A stretch of DNA of 5,680 nt from Hyphomicrobiales bacterium (lineage in GTDB: Bacteria; Pseudomonadota; Alphaproteobacteria; Rhizobiales; Devosiaceae): NCBI GenBank assembly GCA_015487985.1, contig WFOP01000022.1:1-5680 (forward strand). Reading direction: 5' to 3'. The notes below the pieces were generated by a model, which made no database searches, was not told the DNA's origin, and saw only the letters and a list, made by a program, of their open reading frames with translations. Below, piece by piece: positions 1-5,680 of this stretch. The translations under genes and the position numbers were made by a program. The first letter of the stretch is position 1. Every line of letters starts with the position of its first letter.

Positions 1-40
1 AGAACCGGATGGCTTCCGGCTGGAAATTGCAGATATCGGC

Positions 41-77
41 TTGACACCCTTGACCAAACTATTCGCACCCCTTGACA
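41..77 (+). repeat. Three TTGAC words upstream of the dehydrogenase gene
   Basis: TTGACA occurs at 41-46, TTGACC at 50-55 and TTGACA at 72-77. The last two sit in a similar context (ACCCTTGACC and ACCCCTTGACA). They could be -35 hexamers or half-sites for a regulator, but spacing is irregular (9 and 22 bp between starts). The words are seen directly; any function is a guess. Confidence 0.3.
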
Positions 78-101
78 ATATACTAATTGAACGATTAACG
101 T
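72..101 (+). promoter_or_regulatory. Candidate sigma70-type promoter of the dehydrogenase gene
   Basis: A perfect -35 hexamer TTGACA lies at 72-77. With spacers of 16 to 18 bp the -10 would fall within 94-101, where matches to TATAAT are poor (for example TAACGT at 96-101). A much better -10 word, TATACT, lies at 79-84, but it has no good -35 at the right distance (AAACTA at 56-61). Both options place the transcription start in or next to the inverted repeat at 85-116. A promoter is expected here because the gene faces away from any other gene in the window, but the exact elements are uncertain. Confidence 0.35.
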
Positions 102-116
102 ACATTTCGTTCAATT
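85..116. promoter_or_regulatory. Perfect 10-bp inverted repeat, candidate operator or leader hairpin
   Basis: AATTGAACGA at 85-94 is the exact reverse complement of TCGTTCAATT at 107-116, with a 12-bp spacer. The right arm ends two bases before the Shine-Dalgarno AAGGA (119-123) of the dehydrogenase gene. The left arm lies just downstream of the TTGACA and TATACT words. The position suits a repressor operator, such as those of TetR- or LysR-type regulators of reductase genes. It could also form a 10-bp stem in the 5' leader RNA. No regulator gene is visible, so the binding protein is unknown. Confidence 0.5.
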
Positions 117-129
117 TCAAGGAAAAATC

Positions 130-1149
130 ATGGCCGACACTGTCTTGCTCACCGGAATTTCAGGATTTTTGGGGTCCCATGTCGCCCTGCAACTTCTACA
201 GGCCGGCTATAAAGTACGCGGCAGCCTGCGCGACCTCAATCGTGCCGAGGAAGTGCGCCAGACCATGAGCGCCCATGGAGCTGACATAAAGAACCTTGAA
301 TTTGTCGCCCTTGATTTGCTCAGCGATGCGGGATGGGATGAGGCCATGAAAGGGGTGAAATATCTGCAACACACAGCATCCCCCTTTGTAACCTCCATGC
401 CCGATGATGAGATGGAGCTGATCCGCCCCGCAGTGGATGGCACCACCCGCGCCATCAACGCCGCCCTTGCGGCCAGGGTTGAACATATCGTTCTGACATC
501 TTCAGTGGCGGCAATTTTTTATGGCCATCCCAAAACCCGCACCAAGCCCTTCACCCAAGAGGATTGGACCGACGTTGAAATTGAAACAAATGCCTACTCC
601 CGCTCCAAGACCCTCGCCGAACGCAAAGCCTGGGAACTGGCTGACAATGCCAACCGGCGCGATGACTTGAGCGTAATCAATCCCTCGTTTATTCTTGGCC
701 CCCTGCTCAATAAGGATCCGGGCACCTCCGGCGCCCTTGTAATCCGTTTTTTAACCGGCTCTTTGCCCGCCGCGCCCAAAATCAGTTTGCATTGCATTGA
801 CGTGCGTGATGTTGCGGCGCTGCACGTTCTGGCCATGACCGCTCCTGAGGCAAAAGGAAAAAGGCTCCTGACCGCCGGCAGCTCCCTTTCGATGCTGCAA
901 ATGGCGCAAATCCTGAAAGCCCGCTTCCCCGCCTATGCGGGCAAATTGCCCAAATTCGAACTGCCCGATTGGGCCGTGCGCCTTTATGCCATTTTTGATT
1001 CTGATGCCAGAAATTCACTGGGGGAACTTGGTCATTCAAAAGCCGTGGACGCAAGCCGCGCGCGTGCGATACTGGGACGCGACTTCATCTCCGCCAAACA
1101 GGCCCTTGAAGAAATTGCCCAAACCATTGTGGATCAGGATTTGATCTGA
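130..1149 (+). CDS. NAD(P)-dependent extended SDR reductase, dihydroflavonol-reductase/epimerase type
   Basis: This 339-residue protein should be a cytoplasmic oxidoreductase of the extended short-chain dehydrogenase family. The Rossmann nucleotide-binding motif TGISGFLG is at residues 8-15 (Gly9, Gly12, Gly15), and an Asp after a beta strand (LDLL, 61-64) fits the adenine-binding site. HTASPF (81-86) is typical of the dihydroflavonol-4-reductase/cinnamoyl-CoA-reductase branch. The catalytic set is Ser124/Ser125 in LTSSVAA, then Tyr156 and Lys160 in AYSRSK. NPSFILGP (184-191) and HCIDVRDVA (221-229) match the substrate-side elements of this branch. The ATG at 130 has AAGGA six bases upstream, and the first residues lead straight into the Rossmann strand, so the start is secure. 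Bacterial members act on varied aldehydes and ketones; the substrate cannot be read from the sequence. No functional link to the phn genes is evident: it is convergent with them and its 3' end overlaps the HAD gene by 16 bp. Confidence 0.93.
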   Translation: MADTVLLTGISGFLGSHVALQLLQAGYKVRGSLRDLNRAEEVRQTMSAHGADIKNLEFVALDLLSDAGWDEAMKGVKYLQHTASPFVTSMPDDEMELIRPAVDGTTRAINAALAARVEHIVLTSSVAAIFYGHPKTRTKPFTQEDWTDVEIETNAYSRSKTLAERKAWELADNANRRDDLSVINPSFILGPLLNKDPGTSGALVIRFLTGSLPAAPKISLHCIDVRDVAALHVLAMTAPEAKGKRLLTAGSSLSMLQMAQILKARFPAYAGKLPKFELPDWAVRLYAIFDSDARNSLGELGHSKAVDASRARAILGRDFISAKQALEEIAQTIVDQDLI

Positions 1150-2042
1150 GACAGAATATAGTCCGGCACGATCCCGGAGCCGGAAATAAACGGCTCAACA
1201 TCCAGCCCGGCAAATAGCCCGTAATCCGCCATTAAAACCGTTTTTACCCCGGCTGCAGCCCCACCCAACACATCTGTGTGAAGCGTATCCCCCACCATCA
1301 CAATCCGCTCGGGAACAACACTTTTACCCGCCTGTTTGAGTGCCCGCTGATAAATATTGTCAAAGGGTTTGCCAAAAAACTGCGGTACAACTTCAGTTTT
1401 GCGCGCAATCTCATGGGCAAACCAACCCGGCTCAAGACTGAGGCCATGCTCACGCGGGGCAACGATATCAGGATTTCCCACGAATACGGGCCGTGGTCGT
1501 GCCTTCAGCGACGCCACAATCATTGCCTGCTGCGTGAGTGTCCACTCCCCGGAGCCAAGAAAGATAAAGCCTTCAGCTCGTTCAAAATCCTCCGGCGCCT
1601 GCCCCATTTCAAAACATTCAACCGGCAATTCATTTATGGCACCGCCCCTCGATGCCATCACGCCCCAGAGTTTTTCCTCACGCCCAATAAGGGCATCCGC
1701 CAGAATATTGCGCGACGCAATTACATCTTCAGCCGTAAAATCAAACCCAAGATTTTTGTATTTCTGCAACGACGCACTGGGGGAGAAAGTTGCCCCGTTT
1801 GCCACGACCAGCACTTTTTTTCCCGCGCTTTGCAATGCGCCAACCCACTCAGGAGCCCCCGAAATAACTTCCTGCCCCACATTGAGCACGCCAAAAGCAT
1901 CGAGTAAAAACACATCAAACTGATCTGCAATCTCGCTCATATGAGAAATACGCACAGACCTGGAAGGAAAATTTGCCTGCGGCAAAACCGGGCGCACCCG
2001 CTCGTATTGCGCGAACGCCCAGTCACTATCAACTTTAATCAT
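1134..2042 (-). CDS. NagD-like HAD hydrolase (class IIA, TIGR01459 type), last gene of the phn operon
   Basis: This 302-residue cytoplasmic protein belongs to the haloacid dehalogenase superfamily and is probably a phosphatase of a small phosphorylated molecule. Motif I is LLDAFGV, with nucleophile Asp48; Phe50 replaces the usual Asp+2 acid/base. The motif II region VVANGAT has Ala81 where NagD and relatives have Thr or Ser. Motif III Lys225 (FFGKPFDN) and motif IV GDTLHTD (251-257, Asp252 and Asp257) are intact. The segment VGNPDIVAPREHG (188-200) belongs to the C2-type cap/substrate region that marks the TIGR01459 group. The start lies 21 bp after phnE2, with only a weak GGGTAG as ribosome site. 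A later ATG (residue 35) lacks a Shine-Dalgarno, and residues 8-34 look like real protein, so the longer form is preferred. Its place behind four transporter genes suggests that it processes the imported compound. Substrate unknown; a non-phosphatase role is possible given the motif changes. Confidence 0.88.
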   Translation of the reverse strand: MIKVDSDWAFAQYERVRPVLPQANFPSRSVRISHMSEIADQFDVFLLDAFGVLNVGQEVISGAPEWVGALQSAGKKVLVVANGATFSPSASLQKYKNLGFDFTAEDVIASRNILADALIGREEKLWGVMASRGGAINELPVECFEMGQAPEDFERAEGFIFLGSGEWTLTQQAMIVASLKARPRPVFVGNPDIVAPREHGLSLEPGWFAHEIARKTEVVPQFFGKPFDNIYQRALKQAGKSVVPERIVMVGDTLHTDVLGGAAAGVKTVLMADYGLFAGLDVEPFISGSGIVPDYILSQIKS

Positions 2043-2063
2043 ATTGCTACCCGGAAAACTGCC

Positions 2064-2882
2064 CTAAATAATTGCGCCACGCACCTTGGCTGAAACATAT
2101 TCACCAATCACAACAGCAACCAGAATAACCAGAAGAATCAGCGAAACCTGCGGCCATGCAAGCACGTTGAGCGAAGACTGCAATTGCAGACCAATGCCCC
2201 CGGCCCCCACAAGGCCCAGCACCGTACTTTCACGTATATTGATATCCCAACGGAACACCGCAATCCCGGCAAATGCAGGCAGGATTTGCGGCACAATGCC
2301 ATAAACCATGACCTGCCACCCGCTGGCGCCGGTGGCCCGGATAGCTTCAACCTGCGTTTCGTCAATTTCTTCAATTGCCTCATAAAGCAATTTTGCACAA
2401 AACCCGATTGAGCGAATGGAAATGGCGATCAACCCCGCAAACACCCCCGGTCCCACAATTGAAACCAGCAACAACGCCCAGATCAAAGAATTCACTGAAC
2501 GGGTCGACACGATAATCAACAACGCCAGAGGACGCACAAAAATCTTGCTTGGCGTCGTATTTTGCGCAGCAAGAAAGGCAACCGGAACCGCCATAATCAG
2601 CGCAAATATTGTTCCAAGGGTCGCAATGTTAAGGGTATCCCAAACCGGTTTGCCCAACTGCAGGACATATTCCCAGCGGGGCGGGAAAGCCCTGTTGCTG
2701 ATATCAGCGGCAATGCGGGGGGCATCATAGACAAAAAACCAGGTCGTTTGATCTGAAATTTTCATCCATGAGACATAAAATATTATGGCCGTGCCCATCC
2801 ACATGGCCCAATTAAGCAATTGCCCCTTTCGGTCCCGCAACTGCCAGGCTTTAACACCATTTGCTTTTGTTGATGTGGGCAT
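2064..2882 (-). CDS. phnE: Phosphonate-type ABC transporter permease, second copy (PhnE2)
   Basis: This 272-residue inner-membrane permease is of the PhnE family. Hydrophobic segments fall near residues 25-41, 84-106, 116-165 (more than one helix) and 246-262. The cytoplasmic EAA-type coupling loop, which docks on the ATPase, reads EAIRATGAS at 179-187. A second conserved block, [19 protein letters not shown], is at 213-231. A long hydrophilic, Lys/Arg-rich N-terminus (1-23) precedes the first helix. The start codon overlaps the phnE1 stop by one base (TAATG), with GAGGA seven bases upstream, which indicates translational coupling. It presumably pairs with PhnE1 as a heterodimer, because the two are adjacent, similar in length and share both motifs while differing elsewhere. 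Family membership is clear; the transported compound (phosphonate, phosphite, phosphate or a phosphoester) is not set by the permease. Confidence 0.93.
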   Translation of the reverse strand: MPTSTKANGVKAWQLRDRKGQLLNWAMWMGTAIIFYVSWMKISDQTTWFFVYDAPRIAADISNRAFPPRWEYVLQLGKPVWDTLNIATLGTIFALIMAVPVAFLAAQNTTPSKIFVRPLALLIIVSTRSVNSLIWALLLVSIVGPGVFAGLIAISIRSIGFCAKLLYEAIEEIDETQVEAIRATGASGWQVMVYGIVPQILPAFAGIAVFRWDINIRESTVLGLVGAGGIGLQLQSSLNVLAWPQVSLILLVILVAVVIGEYVSAKVRGAII

Positions 2883-3694
2883 TATTTGATCCTCGCTCTA
2901 ATAAGGCCCGATATGTATTCAAGCGCCATAACCACGACAATAATGATAATAAGAATTGCAGCCACCGTGCCAAACTCATACCGGTCAAAGGCGGTATTAA
3001 GCGTTGCGCCAATTCCCCCCGCCCCAACGAGTCCAAGAACCGCCGATTCACGAAAGTTGATATCCAGCCTGTAAATCGACAAACCGATCAAACGTGGCAT
3101 CACCTGCGGCTGCACACCATAGTTAATCCATTGCATCCACGATGCGCCGGTCGCCCGAATCGCCTCGGCTTGAGATTTGTTCATATCCTCAATATCCTCA
3201 GCCAGCAGCTTTGCCAAAAATCCGATTGTGGCAAAGCTCAGGGTCAAAAACCCGGCAAGGGGCCCGAAACCGAAAATCGCCACAAAAAGGATCGCAACAA
3301 TAATTTCATTCAGCGCCCGGGAAATAGAAATAACAAAGCGACATACAAGATATATTGGCATCGGGGCGATATTTCGTGCCGCCCCCAACGCAACCGGAAT
3401 TGAAATCGCAATACCCACGATGGTTGAGGTAACGGTCATAATGACACTCTCAATCATACCCTCGCGAATATCGTTGGCGCGCGAGGTAAAATCAGGCTGA
3501 GAAAATGCCATGATAAACCGCCAGCCCCTTTCAAGCCCCTCATAAACGCGCGCCCAGTTAATCTCCAGTGAGGCGAAGGCCAGAATCAGATAGATTACGC
3601 TGCCAATCAACAGCGCCCAACGCAATTTCGCATCGGTTATGAACGGCGGTTTTTTCCAGCGCGTCCCCAGTTTCAGTTCAAGTGCCGAACTCAT
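2882..3694 (-). CDS. phnE: Phosphonate-type ABC transporter permease, first copy (PhnE1)
   Basis: This 270-residue inner-membrane protein is the first of two PhnE-family permeases. Hydrophobic stretches lie near 24-43, 83-107, 113-164 (several helices) and 241-262. The EAA-type loop EAIRATGAS is at 177-185 and [19 protein letters not shown] at 211-229; both blocks recur almost unchanged in the next gene. The ATG overlaps the phnC stop in an ATGA junction (3691-3694). Its Shine-Dalgarno AAGAGG (3707-3702, seven bases upstream) lies inside codons of the acidic PhnC tail, so translation is likely coupled. E. coli-type systems have a single PhnE that must dimerise; two separate permease genes are common in other proteobacteria. 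An upright role as half of a PhnE1/PhnE2 channel is inferred from gene order. Confidence 0.93.
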   Translation of the reverse strand: MSSALELKLGTRWKKPPFITDAKLRWALLIGSVIYLILAFASLEINWARVYEGLERGWRFIMAFSQPDFTSRANDIREGMIESVIMTVTSTIVGIAISIPVALGAARNIAPMPIYLVCRFVISISRALNEIIVAILFVAIFGFGPLAGFLTLSFATIGFLAKLLAEDIEDMNKSQAEAIRATGASWMQWINYGVQPQVMPRLIGLSIYRLDINFRESAVLGLVGAGGIGATLNTAFDRYEFGTVAAILIIIIVVVMALEYISGLIRARIK

Positions 3695-4485
3695 GCGTCC
3701 GCCTCTTCATCATCATCTTCATCCACGGTTTCGATTGTGGCTTCCCAGTCTTCTTCCCCGTAAATCTGGGTAAGAACCTCAGGTACCAGCTCCTCGGGCG
3801 CACCATCAAAAATAATTCTGCCCGATTCCAGACCCACCACGCGCTGAACAAACATTTTTGCCAGATTCACGTCGTGAATGTTAATAATTGCAGCCAGATC
3901 CCGCTCCCGGCACATTTCAACAATCAGCCGCATAATCTCGCGAGAGGTCTTGGGATCAAGGGACGCGGTTGGTTCATCCACCAGCAACAATGCCGGGTCC
4001 TGAATAAGCGCCCGACAGATACCCACCCGCTGGCGTTGACCTCCGGACAATTCATCAGCCCGCTTGTCCGCCATATGAAGCAGACCAACCCGGTCAAGCA
4101 GGCGAAATGCCTCATCAATATCCGATTGTGGAAATTTTCTGAAAAAACTGCGCAAAAAGCCAACATATCCCAGCCGGCCTGACAAAACATTTTCCATCAC
4201 CGTCAGCCGCTCAACCAAAGCATATTCCTGGAAAATCATCCCCATACGCCGACGCTCGCGCCGCAATCTGCGCGCTCCAAGCCCGGTCAAATCCACACCC
4301 TTGAGAATGACCCGGCCGCTGGTGGGGTCAACCAGTCGATTGATACAACGGATCAACGTACTTTTTCCGGCCCCCGAAGGCCCGATCAACGCAATCACCT
4401 GCCCCTGAGGCACTTCCAGATCAACGTCGGACAACGCCTTGTCACCCGTTTTGTAAACTTTCGTGAGCTTTTCCAGCTTCAGCAT
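3691..4485 (-). CDS. phnC: Phosphonate-type ABC transporter ATP-binding protein PhnC
   Basis: This 264-residue cytoplasmic ATPase energises the transporter. All nucleotide-binding elements are present in order: Walker [10 protein letters not shown] (35-43), Q-loop Gln86 in [18 protein letters not shown], signature LSGGQ (146-150), Walker B LLLVDEP with Asp170 and Glu171, D-loop ASLDP (174-178) and switch His204 (NIHD). The Q-loop region followed by VLSGRLG (100-106) is characteristic of the PhnC branch. The C-terminus ends in a strongly acidic run (residues 251-264, about ten Asp/Glu) that is not part of the ATPase core. The start at 4485 is the normal family start; the upstream GGGA (4497-4494) is a weak Shine-Dalgarno. 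It follows phnD after a 91-bp gap that holds a terminator-like hairpin, and it overlaps phnE1 by four bases. Confidence 0.95.
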   Translation of the reverse strand: MLKLEKLTKVYKTGDKALSDVDLEVPQGQVIALIGPSGAGKSTLIRCINRLVDPTSGRVILKGVDLTGLGARRLRRERRRMGMIFQEYALVERLTVMENVLSGRLGYVGFLRSFFRKFPQSDIDEAFRLLDRVGLLHMADKRADELSGGQRQRVGICRALIQDPALLLVDEPTASLDPKTSREIMRLIVEMCRERDLAAIINIHDVNLAKMFVQRVVGLESGRIIFDGAPEELVPEVLTQIYGEEDWEATIETVDEDDDEEADA

Positions 4486-4521
4486 ATTTTAGATCCCAAC
4501 CCATATCCAAAAATTTGATAC

Positions 4522-4562
4522 AAAAATACCCACGCGCCAAAGGTAGTGCGCGCGGGTATTCT
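4522..4562 (-). terminator. Terminator-like hairpin between phnD and phnC
   Basis: Arms at 4525-4537 and 4548-4560 form a 13-bp stem rich in GC (core GCGCGC/GCGCGT next to CCC/GGG) with a 10-nt loop. One pair is G·U on the minus-strand RNA but an A/C mismatch on the plus strand, so the structure is best formed by phnD-direction transcripts. Two more pairs can extend the base. Five Ts (4526-4522) follow in the minus direction. The stem starts about 17 bases after the phnD stop. phnCEE has no obvious promoter of its own in the remaining gap, so partial termination or 3'-end protection of phnD mRNA is more likely than a full stop. Confidence 0.75.
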
Positions 4563-4576
4563 ATTCGTTATCAGCC

Positions 4577-5548
4577 TTATTCGCAGGCGTAAGAAACACC
4601 GTTTGCCGTATCGATTTTGCGGATGACTTCCCAGAATTCCTTGTAGGTCATCGGCAGGAATTGCCCTTCATTTGATTTCTCAAATTCGGCCTGCAACGAA
4701 GTGCCTTCCCACTCGAAAGTGAAGAATGCTTTTTCGATATTGGCACGCAATTCCGGCGTCAGATTATGGGCAGTACCAAAGCCTGTTGTCGGAAACGTCT
4801 GTGACTTATAAATTGAAACCACATCATCCTCGGTAATAACACCGCGTGAAATCATCCGTGACAAAACAGAGTTTGCAATTGACGCCGCCGGATAATCTTT
4901 ATTGGCAACACCCAGAATGGAGTTGTCATGCTTGCCCGAAAATGCCGGCTCAAAATCACGATCCGGCAGCATGTCAAAGTCACTTGCCAGAATGGCGGAA
5001 GGCGCCTTGAAACCAGAGTTGGATGTTGGAGATGTGAAGGCCAGAACGCCCCCTTTAATATCTTCAACTTTTTCAATACCCGAACCCGGATAGGTCAGGA
5101 TTTCCATCTCATAGCCAAAATTCCCATCAAGCGAGGCCATGATGGTGAACGGGGAGAACCCGGCACAGTTTACAGCCAGGGGGTTGGAGCCGGTATTGAA
5201 GCCGGCAATATGCAAACGACCTGAACGCATGGCTTCAATCTGAGCCGCGTTGGACTGTACGGGGAAGAACAAAACGTCCTTGCCGGTCACCTCTTCCATA
5301 TAATCCAAAAAGTCAGACCACACTTCTTTATAAACCGCAGGATCTTCAACCGGCGTATAGGCAAAAATCAGTGTATCCGGATCAACCAGTTCAGCCGGAT
5401 CGGTAGGTGTATCAGCAATCAGATCGCCGTCCACATCGCAATAGCGCTCATCAAGCGTGCCCCGCGGGCAATCATCCTGAGCATAGGCGCCGCTTGCACT
5501 CATCAACAGTGCTGCCGCCAGAATGCCCAACAAATGTTTGGTTTTCAT
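4577..5548 (-). CDS. phnD: Phosphonate/phosphite/phosphate-type periplasmic binding protein PhnD
   Basis: This 323-residue protein is the ligand-binding component of the importer. Residues 1-23 form a Sec signal peptide (Lys-rich start, hydrophobic core LLGILAAALLM, likely cleavage AYA|QDD). No lipobox is visible, so it should be soluble in the periplasm. The mature start holds an unusual segment with Cys27, Cys37 and the Asp pattern DVDGDLIAD (38-46). The core then follows: FAYTPVEDP (62-70), where the first lobe of PhnD proteins begins; the polar ligand loop SPTSNSGF (173-180), matching the Ser/Thr-rich phosphonate-binding loop of the family; and KHDNSILGV (206-214). Cys128 and Cys322 are further cysteines. 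GGGAG nine bases before the ATG is a good Shine-Dalgarno. As first gene of the operon it precedes phnC, unlike the E. coli order phnC-phnD-phnE. The exact ligand cannot be told from sequence; 2-aminoethylphosphonate, methylphosphonate, phosphite and phosphate all bind members of this family. Confidence 0.92.
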   Translation of the reverse strand: MKTKHLLGILAAALLMSASGAYAQDDCPRGTLDERYCDVDGDLIADTPTDPAELVDPDTLIFAYTPVEDPAVYKEVWSDFLDYMEEVTGKDVLFFPVQSNAAQIEAMRSGRLHIAGFNTGSNPLAVNCAGFSPFTIMASLDGNFGYEMEILTYPGSGIEKVEDIKGGVLAFTSPTSNSGFKAPSAILASDFDMLPDRDFEPAFSGKHDNSILGVANKDYPAASIANSVLSRMISRGVITEDDVVSIYKSQTFPTTGFGTAHNLTPELRANIEKAFFTFEWEGTSLQAEFEKSNEGQFLPMTYKEFWEVIRKIDTANGVSYACE

Positions 5549-5572
5549 TATTATTCTCTCCCTTTGATTAAA

Positions 5573-5600
5573 TCCCAGCAGGATTAAGTCCTATCTGGGA
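5573..5600. promoter_or_regulatory. Imperfect 28-nt palindrome in the phnD leader
   Basis: Outer arms TCCCAG (5573-5578) and CTGGGA (5595-5600) and inner arms AGGA (5580-5583) and TCCT (5589-5592) are perfect inverted repeats around a 5-nt loop (TTAAG). They are separated only by a 1-versus-2-nt internal bulge. The element ends 10 bases upstream of the phnD Shine-Dalgarno (GGGAG, 5562-5558). It could be a repressor operator near the transcription start or an RNA stem-loop that influences phnD translation or stability. It lacks a proper T run, so a terminator is unlikely. Confidence 0.5.
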
Positions 5601-5680
5601 CAAAAACGCAAATGAAATCTTGCTTTTGCAACACCTCTTTTTGTTGAAAACTTACACGCCGCTCGCCTGAAACAGTACCA

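Noticed and set aside
1..75. Tail of an upstream plus-strand gene or start of a divergent minus-strand regulator
   Set aside because: Plus frames stay open to 44, 75 or 268, and a minus frame from an ATG at 105 is open to the window edge. None has a recognisable motif or a supported start, so no gene is called.
41..268. 75-residue plus-strand reading frame overlapping the reductase start
   Set aside because: It runs out of frame into the reductase gene, has no ribosome site and shows no family resemblance. It is a shadow frame.
1131..1147. Bidirectional terminator at the convergent gene ends
   Set aside because: GATCA (1132-1136) and TGATC (1142-1146) form only a 5-bp stem plus one possible G·U pair, without GC richness or a T run on either strand.
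1278..1907. 209-residue plus-strand reading frame inside the HAD gene
   Set aside because: It is fully antisense to a clear HAD coding sequence with intact motifs; its translation is rich in Arg, His and Pro with no domain, typical of an antisense shadow.
2861..3403. 180-residue plus-strand reading frame antisense to phnE1
   Set aside because: It is rich in Arg, Asn and His with no motif, and it mirrors the permease gene on the other strand.
5601..5631. AT-rich inverted repeat (TTGCAAAAGCAA and surroundings) as a terminator of an upstream minus-strand gene
   Set aside because: The strongest stem is 4 bp, and the longer pairing with TTTGCGTTTTTG needs bulges. It is too weak to call.
5549..5680. 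Pho box upstream of phnD
   Set aside because: I looked for tandem CTGTCAT-like 7-mers spaced by 4 bp on both strands. Only very poor matches appear (for example TTTCATT then TTTTTGT), so phosphate control by PhoB is not supported by the visible sequence.
5652..5680. 3' end of another minus-strand gene (eight codons ending in TAA at 5654-5652)
   Set aside because: The codons VLFQASGV then stop look plausible, but other frames are also open here and eight codons cannot support a gene call.

Overview
The window reads as a piece of a proteobacterial chromosome of moderate GC, most likely alphaproteobacterial. This rests on protein character: the PhnD subtype, the HAD class IIA subtype with an NPDxVAPRE motif, and tight ATGA/TAATG gene junctions. 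No rRNA or other marker gene is present, so the assignment is inference. I saw no tRNA, CRISPR array, insertion sequence or phage gene.

Layout. Positions 1-129 are a leader region with repeated TTGAC words and a perfect 10-bp inverted repeat (85-94 / 107-116) just before the Shine-Dalgarno of the first gene. Positions 130-1149 (+) encode an extended short-chain dehydrogenase/reductase of the dihydroflavonol-reductase/epimerase type. Everything from 1134 to 5548 lies on the minus strand and forms one apparent operon, transcribed right to left: phnD (periplasmic binding protein), phnC (ATPase), phnE1 and phnE2 (two membrane permeases), then a NagD-like HAD hydrolase. The dehydrogenase and the HAD gene converge and overlap by 16 bp, with no recognisable terminator between them. 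Positions 5549-5680 hold the phnD leader, including an imperfect 28-nt palindrome just upstream of the ribosome binding site.

How the genes work together. PhnD would capture a phosphonate, phosphite or phosphate-like ligand in the periplasm. The PhnE1/PhnE2 pair would form the channel and PhnC would power import. A strong GC-rich hairpin followed by a T run lies between phnD and phnC; it probably lets more binding protein be made than membrane components. The last gene suggests that the imported compound, or a product of it, is handled by a cytoplasmic HAD phosphohydrolase. No C-P lyase, phosphonatase (PhnX) or phosphite dehydrogenase gene is in view.

The points most worth a second look are: the HAD protein, which keeps the nucleophile, lysine and metal aspartates but has Phe at the usual Asp+2 acid/base position and Ala at the motif II Ser/Thr; the Cys- and Asp-rich N-terminal segment of the mature PhnD; and the two palindromes in the two leader regions.
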